Part shown: positions 36,687-46,314 of the stretch, piece after piece
How the letters are laid out: each line of letters starts with the position of its first letter
Position numbering within the stretch: the first letter of the stretch is position 1
Source: Nitrosomonas sp.
Lineage (GTDB): Bacteria > Pseudomonadota > Gammaproteobacteria > Burkholderiales > Nitrosomonadaceae
Assembly: GCA_008015595.1 (NCBI GenBank)
Contig: SSFW01000067.1
Coordinates: 1 to 51,143, forward strand
Direction: 5' to 3'
DNA: 51,143 nt
Made by a program: the position numbers and the translations under genes
Notes under the pieces: model-generated
What the model saw: the letters and a program-made list of their open reading frames with translations, nothing else
Databases searched by the model: none
Told to the model about the DNA's origin: nothing

Positions 36687-38144
36687 CTATTGAAGATTCT
36701 GAATCAATAGTTCACGGAGTTTTAGACCAAGCAACCGAGATTCGGTGTTCCATGGGCGGCTTTGTCCAAAACGTTTTTCTACCCACTTTTCAAATGAACG
36801 ACGCGGCGAAATACCTATATCACTTTCGTATTCAACTGGCTTGTTAGGGTTGCCACCCCATGCAACTTCGTGAATATATTCTTGACGACACAGATAAATA
36901 CGAAACCAGTCTCCATTGCGTAATTTTATCTTGATGGCTAGCATTCCAGCAATTTGTGATAAAGGAAATTCGGGAATTTGATTTCTCAAGAAATCCCCAC
37001 ACCAAACAATATTTTCATTGTTCTCAATAAACCATAGATCAACAATTTCAAGTGTATCTGGCTCGAAGCCAAGCCCCCAATGCACGAATTGATCACGATG
37101 GCCAATTACGGCTCCATCAATTGCAAATTCTTGGGCTAACCAACCCCCAATTTGGGGCCAGGCAGTAAGAATATCGTTTTGGTAAGATAAAATTTGTTGT
37201 ATTTTCATGAATCTTCTCATTAGTCCATCAATCAGTTGGATTCGGTATTTTGACTGATGCTCAACTAACTGCTTGGTATGTTCACGAACCAATAGGGATA
37301 TTTTATCTAACAGCGCCAGGGATGGCGTATAGCGCTGGCAATTGTGGCATGCTACAAGACCCCAGAGCTCGTCCCCAACTATAATTGGGAAAGAAAGTGA
37401 TGCTCGAACTCCCATATTTGTTAAATAAGCTGCGTGTATTGGTGAAACACTTCGAAGATCAACAAAACTAAGATCTGGGGGTGTGGAATCATGGGAAAGG
37501 ATTTCGACGTTATTAGCTAAGGCATCGCTTATCATTCTCCACGGATTAGTCAGATAAAGCGCTCGCGCAATTTTAGGAACATCACTTGCCGGGAATCTTA
37601 GTCCTAAATAGCTGCCTGGTAGAGTTCTTGATTCTGTTTCAGCTGTTACTACACCATCTCCTTGATCTTGGAATTGATAGTACAAAATGCGATCAAATTT
37701 GATTAATTCATAAATTTTTTGTACCAAGTCCTGTGGTTCTTGAACAGAATTATCGGAATTGAGAAATTTATGAGTATTGGGGATCAAAGGTGATAGTAGA
37801 TAGGGACCTGGTTTATGTGGAATGAGTTCAAGGGTGATTTGCAGTAGCGTATTACAGGATATAACTAAATCTAGCGCTACCCCGTCCTTTCCTTCGATCA
37901 CTGCTGAGTGGATGGTTCTACTGCCTACTTTTTTCTCTAATGGCTGAGTTAACGCCAAGAATGGATCAGGTAGTACTTGACTGAGTTGGCAATTAGAGGA
38001 ACTGGGTAAGAAATCAGTAATGTTTTTTGCAACATGTGTAATGATATTTTGTGAATTAACTACTAATAGTGTGCCATGCGATTGGATCGCTCCAGATAAG
38101 TGCAATTTTTCTTGCTCACACTGATCTAATGAATATTTATTCAC
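36687..38144 (-). CDS. Bacteriophytochrome photosensory core without output domain
   Basis: A 485-residue protein with PAS-GAF-PHY only. The chromophore cysteine lies near residue 9 (DQCEQEKLHLSGAIQSHG). The GAF domain has FPASDVPKIARALYL near 185 (PASDIP-type motif) and SVSPIHAAYLTNMGVRAS near 235 (pyrrole-water His). The PHY tongue PRRSFEKW is near 448. All main biliverdin-photochemistry motifs are intact. The chain ends shortly after PHY, and no histidine kinase follows before the heme oxygenase gene. GTG start at 38144 overlaps the end of the upstream gene by 8 bases with no clear ribosome site, implying translational coupling. It presumably signals to its partner protein in trans. Confidence 0.9.
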   Translation of the reverse strand: MNKYSLDQCEQEKLHLSGAIQSHGTLLVVNSQNIITHVAKNITDFLPSSSNCQLSQVLPDPFLALTQPLEKKVGSRTIHSAVIEGKDGVALDLVISCNTLLQITLELIPHKPGPYLLSPLIPNTHKFLNSDNSVQEPQDLVQKIYELIKFDRILYYQFQDQGDGVVTAETESRTLPGSYLGLRFPASDVPKIARALYLTNPWRMISDALANNVEILSHDSTPPDLSFVDLRSVSPIHAAYLTNMGVRASLSFPIIVGDELWGLVACHNCQRYTPSLALLDKISLLVREHTKQLVEHQSKYRIQLIDGLMRRFMKIQQILSYQNDILTAWPQIGGWLAQEFAIDGAVIGHRDQFVHWGLGFEPDTLEIVDLWFIENNENIVWCGDFLRNQIPEFPLSQIAGMLAIKIKLRNGDWFRIYLCRQEYIHEVAWGGNPNKPVEYESDIGISPRRSFEKWVEKRFGQSRPWNTESRLLGLKLRELLIQNLQ

Positions 38145-41100
38145 AGCACTGATTAAAGAGTAGATTTTCGAATCGATTGACCTCTAGTGGCTTGGAAAAA
38201 TAGTACCCTTGCACGGCATCACAACCATTCTTTGAGAGCCAAGCATATTGTTTTTCTGTCTCAACGCCTTCAGCAACCGTTCTTAGTTCTAAAGCATGCG
38301 CCAAACTTAGGATTGCAAGTGATATTGCTTCATCATCACGATCATTGCCGAGACCATCAATGAAACTTTTATCTATCTTGAGTTCGGACAAAGGCAATCG
38401 CTTTAAATATGCGAGCGAAGAGTATCCTGTTCCAAAATCATCGATGCTGATATCTATACCGTTCTGATGCAGTAAACTTAGATTGGCGATGACTACAGGA
38501 CTACTTTCTAATAGCGTACATTCTGTAATTTCGACTTGAATTAATGTAGGAGGAACAGCTGCATGTTGTAACGAATGTATGATGAACTCCCCCATGTCTT
38601 TTTCACGCATCGCCCGAGCGGAACAATTAAAAACGATTGGAGGGAAATTTAATCTTAACTCCATCCATTTTTTTATTTGTACCAACAGCATTCGTAGTAC
38701 TTCTTTGGTAATATCGAGAATGAGTCCACTTGTCTCACTGATTGGAATGAATTCAGCGGGAGGGATATTGCCTAATTTGGAATCCGACCACCGTAATAAG
38801 GCTTCTGCGCCGATTATTTTTTGCTCGGCACAAATGCTAAATTTAGGTTGATAAACTAGAAATAGGCTATGTGTACTCAATGCAGCGCGTAAGGCGTTTT
38901 CTAAAGTAGTTCGCTTTAGTAGTTGCATGTGCAAATCAGGGACAAAAAATTCTACTCGATTTCGTCCGAGTTCTTTTGCGCGATACATGGCAGTATCTGC
39001 GGCTTTGATTAAAGTGCTGTTATCACCCCCATCTTCAGGATAAAATGCAATGCCGATGCTGGCCGATACATACAGTTGTCGTTCTTGAATGATAAATACG
39101 GTAGCGAGCTCATCTGCAATTCGTTGTCCCACATAGGCTGCTGATTGGGAATTACAATCGGTAAGGATAGCAGTAAATTCATCACCCCCAAGACGTGCAA
39201 CGGTATCAACATCACGTGTGATTTGCTTTAATCGGACAGCAACTTGTTTGAGTAAGGTATCACCGACATCGTGACCTAACGTATCATTGATATTCTTGAA
39301 GTTGTCAAGATCAATGAACATTAACGCAATTCGCTCACGCTTTCGTCTGGCCTGGGCAATCGCATGGGTTAAGCGATCTTGAAACAGAATTCGATTAGGC
39401 AAGCCAGTTAAAATATCATGCGCAGCTAAATATTCCGCTTTTCGCTGAGAATTGCGTATCGTGCTGACGTCAGAAATAACAGCAACATGGTAATCTATAT
39501 TGGGATCATCACCAGCTACGCGATTGATCGTGATCCATTCTAACGATTCCTGGCCGTGTTTGTGCTTGATCCAAAGTTCGCCTTGCCAGAATCCCTTTTC
39601 TTTTAGGCTACGAGAAATGGAAATGTAGAAATTTTTTCTTTTCTGCCCTGATTTAACGAGTGATTCAATGGGCGTGTTGATGATTTCGTTTAAATCAAAG
39701 CCGGTTATTTGAGAAAAAGCGCTATTGACAGTCATAATATTTCCCTTGCTATCAGTGACGATAATAGCAACTGCCGTTTGATCAAAGACGCGAGCAGTGA
39801 TACGAAGCTGCTCTTCAGCGTGTTTGCGCGTAGAAATATCTTCCGCCTCGATAATTAATGCAACTGGTGTATCTGATGTATCAAATAGTGCTTGATGATT
39901 TGCGAGTAGGTAATAATGAGTATCTTCTCGGTTAATTTGATACTCATTTGTGATGATTCTTTTAGTTCGGACTGACTCAATACCTGCATTCCAGATTAAA
40001 CTGGCAAGTGTATGTTCAAAAAGCATAAAGTCAGTTTTGCCTATGACCTCAGTATCTTGTAATCCGAAAAATTCAATAAATCGACGATTAGCATATGTGT
40101 ATGAACCACTCATATCTTTCATCGCGAAAATGATGGTTGTATTTTTCATCAAAGCGGTTAAACGCTGCTCTGATTCTTGAAGGGCTAACTGAGTACTTAC
40201 GATATCGTGAACGTCTATAAAACTAACGATGAGTGAAACAACTTGATTTTCTTTACCTAATCCAGGTGTTACCGAAATATGGAAATGGCGATTATCAAGT
40301 TCTGTTAGAAAATGAGCGCGAGTCCTATGATCAAGCGCTTCACCAAGATTATGAGCTAAATTTGAAAGCCCCTTTGGGAGTTCTAAACGTGCAAACGGTT
40401 TTTGTAATGCAGTAAGATGCAAATTGAAGCGCCGCTCTGCTGCTGTGTTAAAGCGCGTTAAAATAAAACTACGATCGAAAACGAGTACTGGAAACTCTAA
40501 AGAATCATAAAGATGTGCGTACTCCTCTGAGATCGAGAATAATTCATTCGATCTAATGTTCAGTTCTTCATTTAAGCTTACGAGTTCTTCGTTTGATGCT
40601 TGTAATTCTTCGTTAGCGGCCTCTAACTCTTCATTTGTTGCTTGTAACTCTTCATTCGAGGCTTGAGCTTCTTCATTGAGTGCTTGCATTTCTTCATTTG
40701 CTGTTGCAAGCTCTTCTATTAGAGCTTGGAGATGCTCACGAGTAATCGCTAATTCACTCTCTAACTGCAGGTTTGGTTCAAGCAAAGGTGTTTCATCTTC
40801 ATTCTGTGATTGATCGATTTCTGGCGTGAGTAAAAAAATAAAAAACTCATTACCAAAATTATCAAGAATAGAATTAATGAGAATGCGTAGAAATTGTTTA
40901 CCTATCCGTCGCCGCCGCCCTCTTTGTAACAAATGTTTTTGTTGGCAGCGACGGAAAAGCGTTAAAACTTCCCCTCTTAACTCTGGGATTACCACTTCTG
41001 CTAGCCCTGATCCAGCTGTTCCGGAAGGAAAATGAAGATATCGGTTAACTTCTCCCGCAGAATGTAATACATCTCCGTTGCGATCGCAAAGTGCGACGAC

Positions 41101-42615
41101 TAAGTGAAAATGCTGAACGAGCGCTGATAGTAATAACTCTAGCCGACGATGTTTTCTCTGAACAGGACTACTCGTTACGTTGGTAGAGAGGGAATTTGTT
41201 GATAGGCTTGTTGATTCCCCTTTTTTCTGGAAAACACGTTCACGGCGATTGATTTGCGAGAATAATGAGTCTCCGTGAGTCACACTTTCCGATTTTCCAA
41301 GAAATAAATAACCGTTTGGTAGTAATCCAAAATGAAAAGCTTGTAAGACCTTCTTTTGCAGAGTAGCATCAAAATAAATTAATACATTCCGGCAAGTTAC
41401 TAGATCCAATCTGAGAAACGGTGGGTCAGATACTAAATTGTGTCGAGCAAAAACGATCATATCTCTCAATATTTTCTCGACTTCGTATGTTTGCCCAATC
41501 TTTCTAAAGTAGTTATCAAGTCTATCGGTTGGGATTTCAGACATCGATGCAGCAGGATAGATACCCCGTCGAGCGATATTCATGGCATCATTATCAATAT
41601 CTGTTGCAAAAATTTGAATACGATATTGGGAGAGACGATCGCCTAAAATATCAGCAAATAAGATAGCAATGGAATACGCTTCTTCCCCGCTCGCGCATCC
41701 TGCTACCCAAACTCGGATTTCACTTCCAGGATCTTTCTGTTTAATAATTTCCTGAAGAGTTTGTTGTAAAACTGTAAAAACATGCTGATCACGAAAAAAG
41801 GCTGTTACGGAAATGAGCATATCCCTAGCCAAATTTTTAAGCTCTTCTGGATGTTCTTCAATCCACTCAAGATAATCAGATAAATCTAAGCACTCAGTTA
41901 CGTGCTGACGGCGATGAATTCTTCGCGTAAGGGTACTTAATTTATATCCGGTGAAATCAATTTGTAATTGCTCTTTGAGATAAGAAAGGAGTCTTTTTAA
42001 TGGATCAATATAGTGTTGTGCGTGATCTTCAAGATTAGGAATATCAAGTAGCTTAGGCAAAAAGTTTGCGATTTCAACCGGCGGCAAGATATGGTCAGCC
42101 ACATTGGCTTCAATAGCGGATCTTGGCATACCATCATATTTAGCTGTATGAGGTGACTGAACGAGAGTGAATCCACCGGCAGCTTGGATTGCTCGTAGTC
42201 CGGCAACACCATCAGATCCAGTACCAGAGAGTATGATGCCAATCGCCGCTTCTCCTTCTTCCGCAGCAAGTGAAATTAAGAATTGATTAATGGAGGGCTT
42301 TGGAACAATTTTGGGAGAAGTGTCTACTAAGTGGAATTTTCCTTCCTGAATGAGCGCATTTGATTTTGCAGGCACCACGAAAATAGAGCCTGGTTCGGGA
42401 ATATCGCCATCTTTTAATTCTTTGACTTTAAGTTGTGTTTCACGGCTGAGAATTTCAGCCATCATGCTTCTATAATCTGGAGATATGTGCTGAAGTACTA
42501 CATAAGCGCATGGTAAATCTACTCGGAGATTGCTTACCAAGAGAGAGATCGCTTCAAGCCCACCCGCCGAAGCTCCAATTCCAACGATATAAGTTTTTCT
42601 AGTCTTGCCAGTCAA
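38137..42615 (-). CDS. CheB-CheR-PAS-GGDEF-EAL hybrid signalling protein
   Basis: A 1492-residue protein. CheB methylesterase domain (residues 1-190) with catalytic Ser16 (GASAGG), His43 (QHISPD) and Asp135 (SGTGSDG); no receiver domain in front. CheR methyltransferase (about 205-480) with VAGCASGEEAYS near 305. A coiled coil of NEELQA-type heptads (about 625-685). About three PAS domains (700-1060). GGDEF near 1142 with an RDVD inhibitory site five residues before it. EAL near 1272 with DDFGTGYSS near 1395. Both cyclic-di-GMP catalytic motifs look intact, so it could make and degrade the messenger. TTG start at 42615, with AAAGG upstream. The phytochrome gene follows it directly. No receptor is nearby for the CheB/CheR parts to modify. 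Confidence 0.9.
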   Translation of the reverse strand: MTGKTRKTYIVGIGASAGGLEAISLLVSNLRVDLPCAYVVLQHISPDYRSMMAEILSRETQLKVKELKDGDIPEPGSIFVVPAKSNALIQEGKFHLVDTSPKIVPKPSINQFLISLAAEEGEAAIGIILSGTGSDGVAGLRAIQAAGGFTLVQSPHTAKYDGMPRSAIEANVADHILPPVEIANFLPKLLDIPNLEDHAQHYIDPLKRLLSYLKEQLQIDFTGYKLSTLTRRIHRRQHVTECLDLSDYLEWIEEHPEELKNLARDMLISVTAFFRDQHVFTVLQQTLQEIIKQKDPGSEIRVWVAGCASGEEAYSIAILFADILGDRLSQYRIQIFATDIDNDAMNIARRGIYPAASMSEIPTDRLDNYFRKIGQTYEVEKILRDMIVFARHNLVSDPPFLRLDLVTCRNVLIYFDATLQKKVLQAFHFGLLPNGYLFLGKSESVTHGDSLFSQINRRERVFQKKGESTSLSTNSLSTNVTSSPVQRKHRRLELLLSALVQHFHLVVALCDRNGDVLHSAGEVNRYLHFPSGTAGSGLAEVVIPELRGEVLTLFRRCQQKHLLQRGRRRRIGKQFLRILINSILDNFGNEFFIFLLTPEIDQSQNEDETPLLEPNLQLESELAITREHLQALIEELATANEEMQALNEEAQASNEELQATNEELEAANEELQASNEELVSLNEELNIRSNELFSISEEYAHLYDSLEFPVLVFDRSFILTRFNTAAERRFNLHLTALQKPFARLELPKGLSNLAHNLGEALDHRTRAHFLTELDNRHFHISVTPGLGKENQVVSLIVSFIDVHDIVSTQLALQESEQRLTALMKNTTIIFAMKDMSGSYTYANRRFIEFFGLQDTEVIGKTDFMLFEHTLASLIWNAGIESVRTKRIITNEYQINREDTHYYLLANHQALFDTSDTPVALIIEAEDISTRKHAEEQLRITARVFDQTAVAIIVTDSKGNIMTVNSAFSQITGFDLNEIINTPIESLVKSGQKRKNFYISISRSLKEKGFWQGELWIKHKHGQESLEWITINRVAGDDPNIDYHVAVISDVSTIRNSQRKAEYLAAHDILTGLPNRILFQDRLTHAIAQARRKRERIALMFIDLDNFKNINDTLGHDVGDTLLKQVAVRLKQITRDVDTVARLGGDEFTAILTDCNSQSAAYVGQRIADELATVFIIQERQLYVSASIGIAFYPEDGGDNSTLIKAADTAMYRAKELGRNRVEFFVPDLHMQLLKRTTLENALRAALSTHSLFLVYQPKFSICAEQKIIGAEALLRWSDSKLGNIPPAEFIPISETSGLILDITKEVLRMLLVQIKKWMELRLNFPPIVFNCSARAMREKDMGEFIIHSLQHAAVPPTLIQVEITECTLLESSPVVIANLSLLHQNGIDISIDDFGTGYSSLAYLKRLPLSELKIDKSFIDGLGNDRDDEAISLAILSLAHALELRTVAEGVETEKQYAWLSKNGCDAVQGYYFSKPLEVNRFENLLFNQCCE

Positions 42616-42933
42616 TATAATTACCTTTGGGAAAAATAATTTCTTTTGCTGTTATATCGTTGATATATTTACATAGACAACTATATCTTGGATGGGGGTA
42701 AATTATCTGTAGCTATAATACACTTGAGTTAATTCATTATTAATATAGATTGGGGAAATATCCTTAATTTATCGCATCATATCAAATAGTTCCTAAATCC
42801 ATCAATGATAGCGATGCGATAGAAGTAACCATCGTCGTTTATGCGCTACTTTATCCCTAAGTGATGGAGTGCTAGGATTACATAATTCTCATTTAAGAAC
42901 CTTTATATCTAGCAAACTGAGGAAGAAAATCAA
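42616..42933. other. 318-base divergent intergenic region
   Basis: It lies between the light-sensing block (minus) and yebC (plus). It contains the minus-strand promoter candidate at 42651-42680 and a TATAAT at 42714-42719 on the plus strand without a good -35. I see no gene or RNA. yebC has GAGGAAG just before its ATG. Confidence 0.55.
42651..42680 (-). promoter_or_regulatory. Candidate promoter of the light-sensing operon
   Basis: On the minus strand TTGTCT (42680-42675) and TATAAC (42656-42651) are 18 bases apart, placing the start about 30 bases before the TTG at 42615. Matches to consensus are four and five of six. Confidence 0.4.
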
Positions 42934-43659
42934 ATGGCAGGTCATAGTAAATGGGCTAATATCAAACATAAGAAAGCAGCGCAAGATGCGAAGCGGGGTA
43001 AGATTTTTACGCGATTAATCAAAGAGATTACCATTGCGGCAAGGCTTGGGGGAGGAGACTCAAGCAGTAATCCACGCTTACGGTTAGCGATTGATAAAGC
43101 ATATGAGCAAAATATGCCCAAAGACAATATCGAGAGAGCGATTAAACGAGGATGTGGTGATCTGGAAGGCGTTAGCTATGAGGAAATTCGATATGAGGGC
43201 TATGGAATAGGTGGGGCCGCGATTATGGTCGACTGCATGACTGATAATAGAACAAGGACTGTAGCAGATGTGCGCCATGCTTTTACAAAGTATGGTGGCA
43301 ATCTCGGGACGGATGGATCAGTTGCTTTTTTATTTAACCATTGTGGCCAATTTCTTTATCCGCCAGGAACCGACGAAAATAAATTGATCGAAACAGCACT
43401 GGAAGTCGGCGCAGAAGATATTATCCATCATGAAGATGATAGCCTGGAAGTCGTGACTGCACCGTATGAGTTTGTCACCGTTAAAACTGGATTAGAAAAG
43501 GCAGGGTTTAAAGCAGAATTTGCAGAGGTAACGATGAAGCCGACGAATGAAACGCTATTGTCGGGTGAAGACGCAATCAAAATGCAGAAGCTATTGGATG
43601 CTTTAGAAAATATTGATGATGTTCAAGATGTCTATACGACTGCGGTTTTAGCGGAATAG
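42934..43659 (+). CDS. yebC: YebC/PmpR family DNA-binding protein
   Basis: A 241-residue protein with the family start [19 protein letters not shown] and the [18 protein letters not shown] stretch. It is a regulator of the YebC/TACO1 family; members bind DNA or assist translation of proline-rich stretches. It precedes ruvC in the common proteobacterial order. GAGGAAG lies just before the ATG. Confidence 0.95.
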   Translation: MAGHSKWANIKHKKAAQDAKRGKIFTRLIKEITIAARLGGGDSSSNPRLRLAIDKAYEQNMPKDNIERAIKRGCGDLEGVSYEEIRYEGYGIGGAAIMVDCMTDNRTRTVADVRHAFTKYGGNLGTDGSVAFLFNHCGQFLYPPGTDENKLIETALEVGAEDIIHHEDDSLEVVTAPYEFVTVKTGLEKAGFKAEFAEVTMKPTNETLLSGEDAIKMQKLLDALENIDDVQDVYTTAVLAE

Positions 43660-43685
43660 ATTACTTGCGATAAAAAGGGGGAGAA

Positions 43686-44177
43686 ATTCGTATTCTTGGC
43701 ATAGACCCAGGGTTACGTATCACAGGGTTTGGTGTGATTGATAAGGTTGGCAATAAGCTAACCTATGTCAGTAGTGGGTGCATTAAGACATCGGGCGATC
43801 AATTGCCGCAGCGTTTAAAGATAATTCTCGATAGCCTTAAAATGATCATTTGTGAGCATGAGCCAGATCAGGTTGCGATCGAGCATGTTTTCGTTAATAT
43901 CAATCCCAAATCGACTTTATTGTTGGGTCAAGCGCGGGGCGCTGCTATTTGCGCGGCAGTCATTCATAATCTTATGGTGACGGAGTATACGGCATTACAA
44001 ATAAAGCAAGCGGTTGTGGGGAATGGCCACGCTGCAAAAGAACAAGTCCAAGAAATGATTATACGATTATTAAATCTAGGTGGTAGACCTGGCGCTGATG
44101 CAGCAGACGCATTGGCTTGCGCAATTTGTCATGCACATAGTTTAGTGAATAATCGTTCTAATCTTGTTCTCAGGTAG
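43686..44177 (+). CDS. ruvC: Holliday junction resolvase RuvC, ATT start
   Basis: A 163-residue RNase-H-fold resolvase. The expected N-terminus is [18 protein letters not shown]. The codon at the Met position (43686-43688) is ATT, and the frame is closed by TAA at 43671 with no ATG, GTG or TTG between. GGGGAG at 43678-43683 lies just before the ATT. With ATT as residue 1, the four acidic catalytic residues fall at Asp7, Glu66, Asp138 and Asp141, the published E. coli numbering. The next in-frame start (GTG 43734) would delete Asp7 and the first beta-strand. It resolves Holliday junctions with RuvAB encoded downstream. Confidence 0.9.
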   Translation: MRILGIDPGLRITGFGVIDKVGNKLTYVSSGCIKTSGDQLPQRLKIILDSLKMIICEHEPDQVAIEHVFVNINPKSTLLLGQARGAAICAAVIHNLMVTEYTALQIKQAVVGNGHAAKEQVQEMIIRLLNLGGRPGADAADALACAICHAHSLVNNRSNLVLR

Positions 44178-44189
44178 TATGATTTAAAC

Positions 44190-44771
44190 ATGATAGCGAA
44201 AATATCGGGTGTGCTGCTTGAGAAACATCCTCCGCAGGTATTAGTTGATGTACATGGTATCGGTTATGAAATCGATGTGCCTATGAGTACGTTTTATCAG
44301 CTTCCCACCATTGGTGAGGCAGTCATGCTTCATACGCATTTCGTGATTCGCGAAGATGCTCATTTGTTGTTTGGTTTTTCTACCATTGAGGAGCGAGCTG
44401 CTTTTCGCCAATTAATCAAAATTTCAGGTATTGGTGCAAGAACAGCGCTCGCACTGCTATCTGGGTTAAGCGTGCTCGATTTACAAGAGACGGTCGTCAA
44501 TCAAGATGCTGATAGATTGATCAAGGTTCCAGGTATTGGTAAGAAAACTGCAGAAAGGCTATTGCTTGAATTGCGGGATAAACTGAATATAGAGGTGCAA
44601 CCCTGTTCTAGCGATTCCCCTGAAACGAGCAACAATCATGACATACTCAATGCGCTATTCTCGTTAGGTTATAATGAACGAGAAATAGGCTGGGTAATTA
44701 AGCAAATTCCTAAAGGTACGACAGTTTCGGAAGGTATCAAGCAAGCGCTGAAACTGCTTTCAAAAAAATAA
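44190..44771 (+). CDS. ruvA: Holliday junction DNA helicase subunit RuvA
   Basis: A 193-residue protein that binds the four-way junction and loads Ruv[13 protein letters not shown] and GIGYEIDVP begin the OB-fold, the helix-hairpin-helix motifs are [15 protein letters not shown] (near 80) and [16 protein letters not shown] (near 113), and a C-terminal RuvB-binding helix bundle closes it. It is 12 bases after ruvC. Confidence 0.95.
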   Translation: MIAKISGVLLEKHPPQVLVDVHGIGYEIDVPMSTFYQLPTIGEAVMLHTHFVIREDAHLLFGFSTIEERAAFRQLIKISGIGARTALALLSGLSVLDLQETVVNQDADRLIKVPGIGKKTAERLLLELRDKLNIEVQPCSSDSPETSNNHDILNALFSLGYNEREIGWVIKQIPKGTTVSEGIKQALKLLSKK

Positions 44772-44801
44772 TGACCATCTGGTAGCTCCAATAGAACAAC
44801 A

Positions 44802-45833
44802 GTGATAGAAACGGATCGTATCATTTCAGCAGCTCCTTCTTCCCAAAAAGAGGAAGTAATGGAGCGGGCTCTGCGTCCCAAACAGCTTGAGGAGTATATT
44901 GGCCAAGAAAAGATCAGGGAGCAATTGCAGATTTTTATTGAAGCGGCTCGCCGCCGAAATGAATCACTTGACCACGTACTACTTTTTGGTCCACCCGGGT
45001 TAGGTAAAACTACACTCGCCCATATTATTGCTAGAGAAATGGCAGTCAATATGCGCCAGACCTCGGGCCCTGTTCTAGAAAAGCCAGGGGATTTAGCTGC
45101 TTTACTGACCAATCTTGAGCCCCATGACGTCCTTTTTATTGATGAAATCCACCGACTTTCTCCCGTCGTTGAGGAAATACTCTATCCTGCGCTTGAGGAT
45201 TATCAACTTGATATTATGATCGGGGAGGGGCCATCCGCTCGATCAGTGAAGATTGATTTACCTCCCTTCACGCTCGTAGGAGCAACAACCCGCGCAGGTA
45301 TGTTGACTAATCCGTTAAGAGATCGGTTTGGTATTGTTTCACGATTAGAGTTTTATACACCGCAAGAATTGAGTAAAATTGTGCTCCGTTCTGCGCAATT
45401 GATGAATGTGGATATTCAATTGGACGGCGCCATGGAAATCGCGAGTCGGTCACGCGGCACTCCACGCATCGCAAATCGATTATTGCGGCGGGTGCGTGAT
45501 TTTTCTGAAATCAAGGCACAAGGCTATGTGAGTCAAGCTGTTGCTGATGCAGCCTTAAAAATGTTGGATGTCGATGAAGTAGGCTTGGATATTCTCGATA
45601 GAAAGTTTTTACTGGCCATTTTAGAAAAATTTGAGGGTGGCCCAGTTGGAATCGATAACCTTGCTGCAGCCATTAACGAGGAACGTGACACGATTGAAGA
45701 TGTGATTGAACCTTACTTAATTCAGCAAGGTTATCTCAAGCGAACACCACGAGGGCGTGTTGCAACGGACTTAACCTATCAACATTTTAAGCTACTGCCG
45801 CTTAGAGATAGCCCCAATGGGGATTTGTGGTGA
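44802..45833 (+). CDS. ruvB: Holliday junction branch migration ATPase RuvB
   Basis: A 343-residue AAA+ motor. [16 protein letters not shown], Walker [10 protein letters not shown] near 66, Walker B FIDEIHRL, sensor-1 GATTRAG near 157, and the C-terminal winged helix [13 protein letters not shown] are all present. GTG start at 44802 with no strong ribosome site; a very short open frame (ATG 44772) sits right after ruvA. Forms the RuvAB complex. Confidence 0.95.
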   Translation: MIETDRIISAAPSSQKEEVMERALRPKQLEEYIGQEKIREQLQIFIEAARRRNESLDHVLLFGPPGLGKTTLAHIIAREMAVNMRQTSGPVLEKPGDLAALLTNLEPHDVLFIDEIHRLSPVVEEILYPALEDYQLDIMIGEGPSARSVKIDLPPFTLVGATTRAGMLTNPLRDRFGIVSRLEFYTPQELSKIVLRSAQLMNVDIQLDGAMEIASRSRGTPRIANRLLRRVRDFSEIKAQGYVSQAVADAALKMLDVDEVGLDILDRKFLLAILEKFEGGPVGIDNLAAAINEERDTIEDVIEPYLIQQGYLKRTPRGRVATDLTYQHFKLLPLRDSPNGDLW

Positions 45834-46308
45834 TAATTTGAAGAAAAAATTGCTTCCTATCGTTTTTTTGAAATGGAATACAACGAGCTCTTTGCCATTT
45901 TCCCCTGAAGATCAGGCATTTTCACATCCTGTCCGTGTTTATTATCAGGATACCGATACAGGGGGCGTTGTATACCATGCTTCCTATCTCAATTTTTTGG
46001 AGCGTGCCCGCTATGAATGGCTGCGAGATATCGGATTTAGTGTTGATTCCCTGATTAAAGAACATAAAACAATCTTTTTAGTTCGATCGCTTAATATAGA
46101 ATATTTCAAACCGGCTGTGCTTGATGATTTATTGCAGGTCACTGTAGAAGTGGTTGATATGAGTAGAAGTCGTATTACATTATCTCAACAAGTCATACGT
46201 GACCAAATTAACTTGGTGAGCGCCACGATTCACGTGGTATGTGTTAGTGTAGATAACTTAAGGCCAATCCGTATTCCAACACCTCTTTTTCAACAAATTA
46301 ATAGTTAA
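45817..46308 (+). CDS. ybgC: Tol-Pal associated acyl-CoA thioesterase YbgC
   Basis: A 4-hydroxybenzoyl-CoA-thioesterase-family hotdog protein. [32 protein letters not shown] carries the catalytic Asp in the YYQDTD region. Starting from ATG 45817, which overlaps ruvB by 17 bases, gives 163 residues with an unusual Lys/Leu-rich N-terminus of about 35 residues. TTG at 45838 would shorten it by 7. Family members are usually nearer 135-150, so the true start is unsettled. It is the first gene of the tol-pal group. Confidence 0.88.
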   Translation: MGICGDNLKKKLLPIVFLKWNTTSSLPFSPEDQAFSHPVRVYYQDTDTGGVVYHASYLNFLERARYEWLRDIGFSVDSLIKEHKTIFLVRSLNIEYFKPAVLDDLLQVTVEVVDMSRSRITLSQQVIRDQINLVSATIHVVCVSVDNLRPIRIPTPLFQQINS

Positions 46309-46314
46309 ATTTTT

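Noticed and set aside
40560-40740. Short tandem repeat of about 21 bases on the plus strand, superficially like a CRISPR or satellite
   Set aside because: It encodes the NEELQA-type coiled coil of the CheB-CheR protein; there are no spacers and the repeats vary with codon use.
42714-42719. TATAAT as yebC promoter
   Set aside because: The nearest -35-like hexamer (TTGGAT, 42688-42693) is 20 bases away, too long a spacing to call.
43734-44177. ruvC starting at GTG 43734
   Set aside because: It would delete the catalytic Asp7 and the first beta-strand, while the conserved residues continue in frame upstream to the ATT at 43686.
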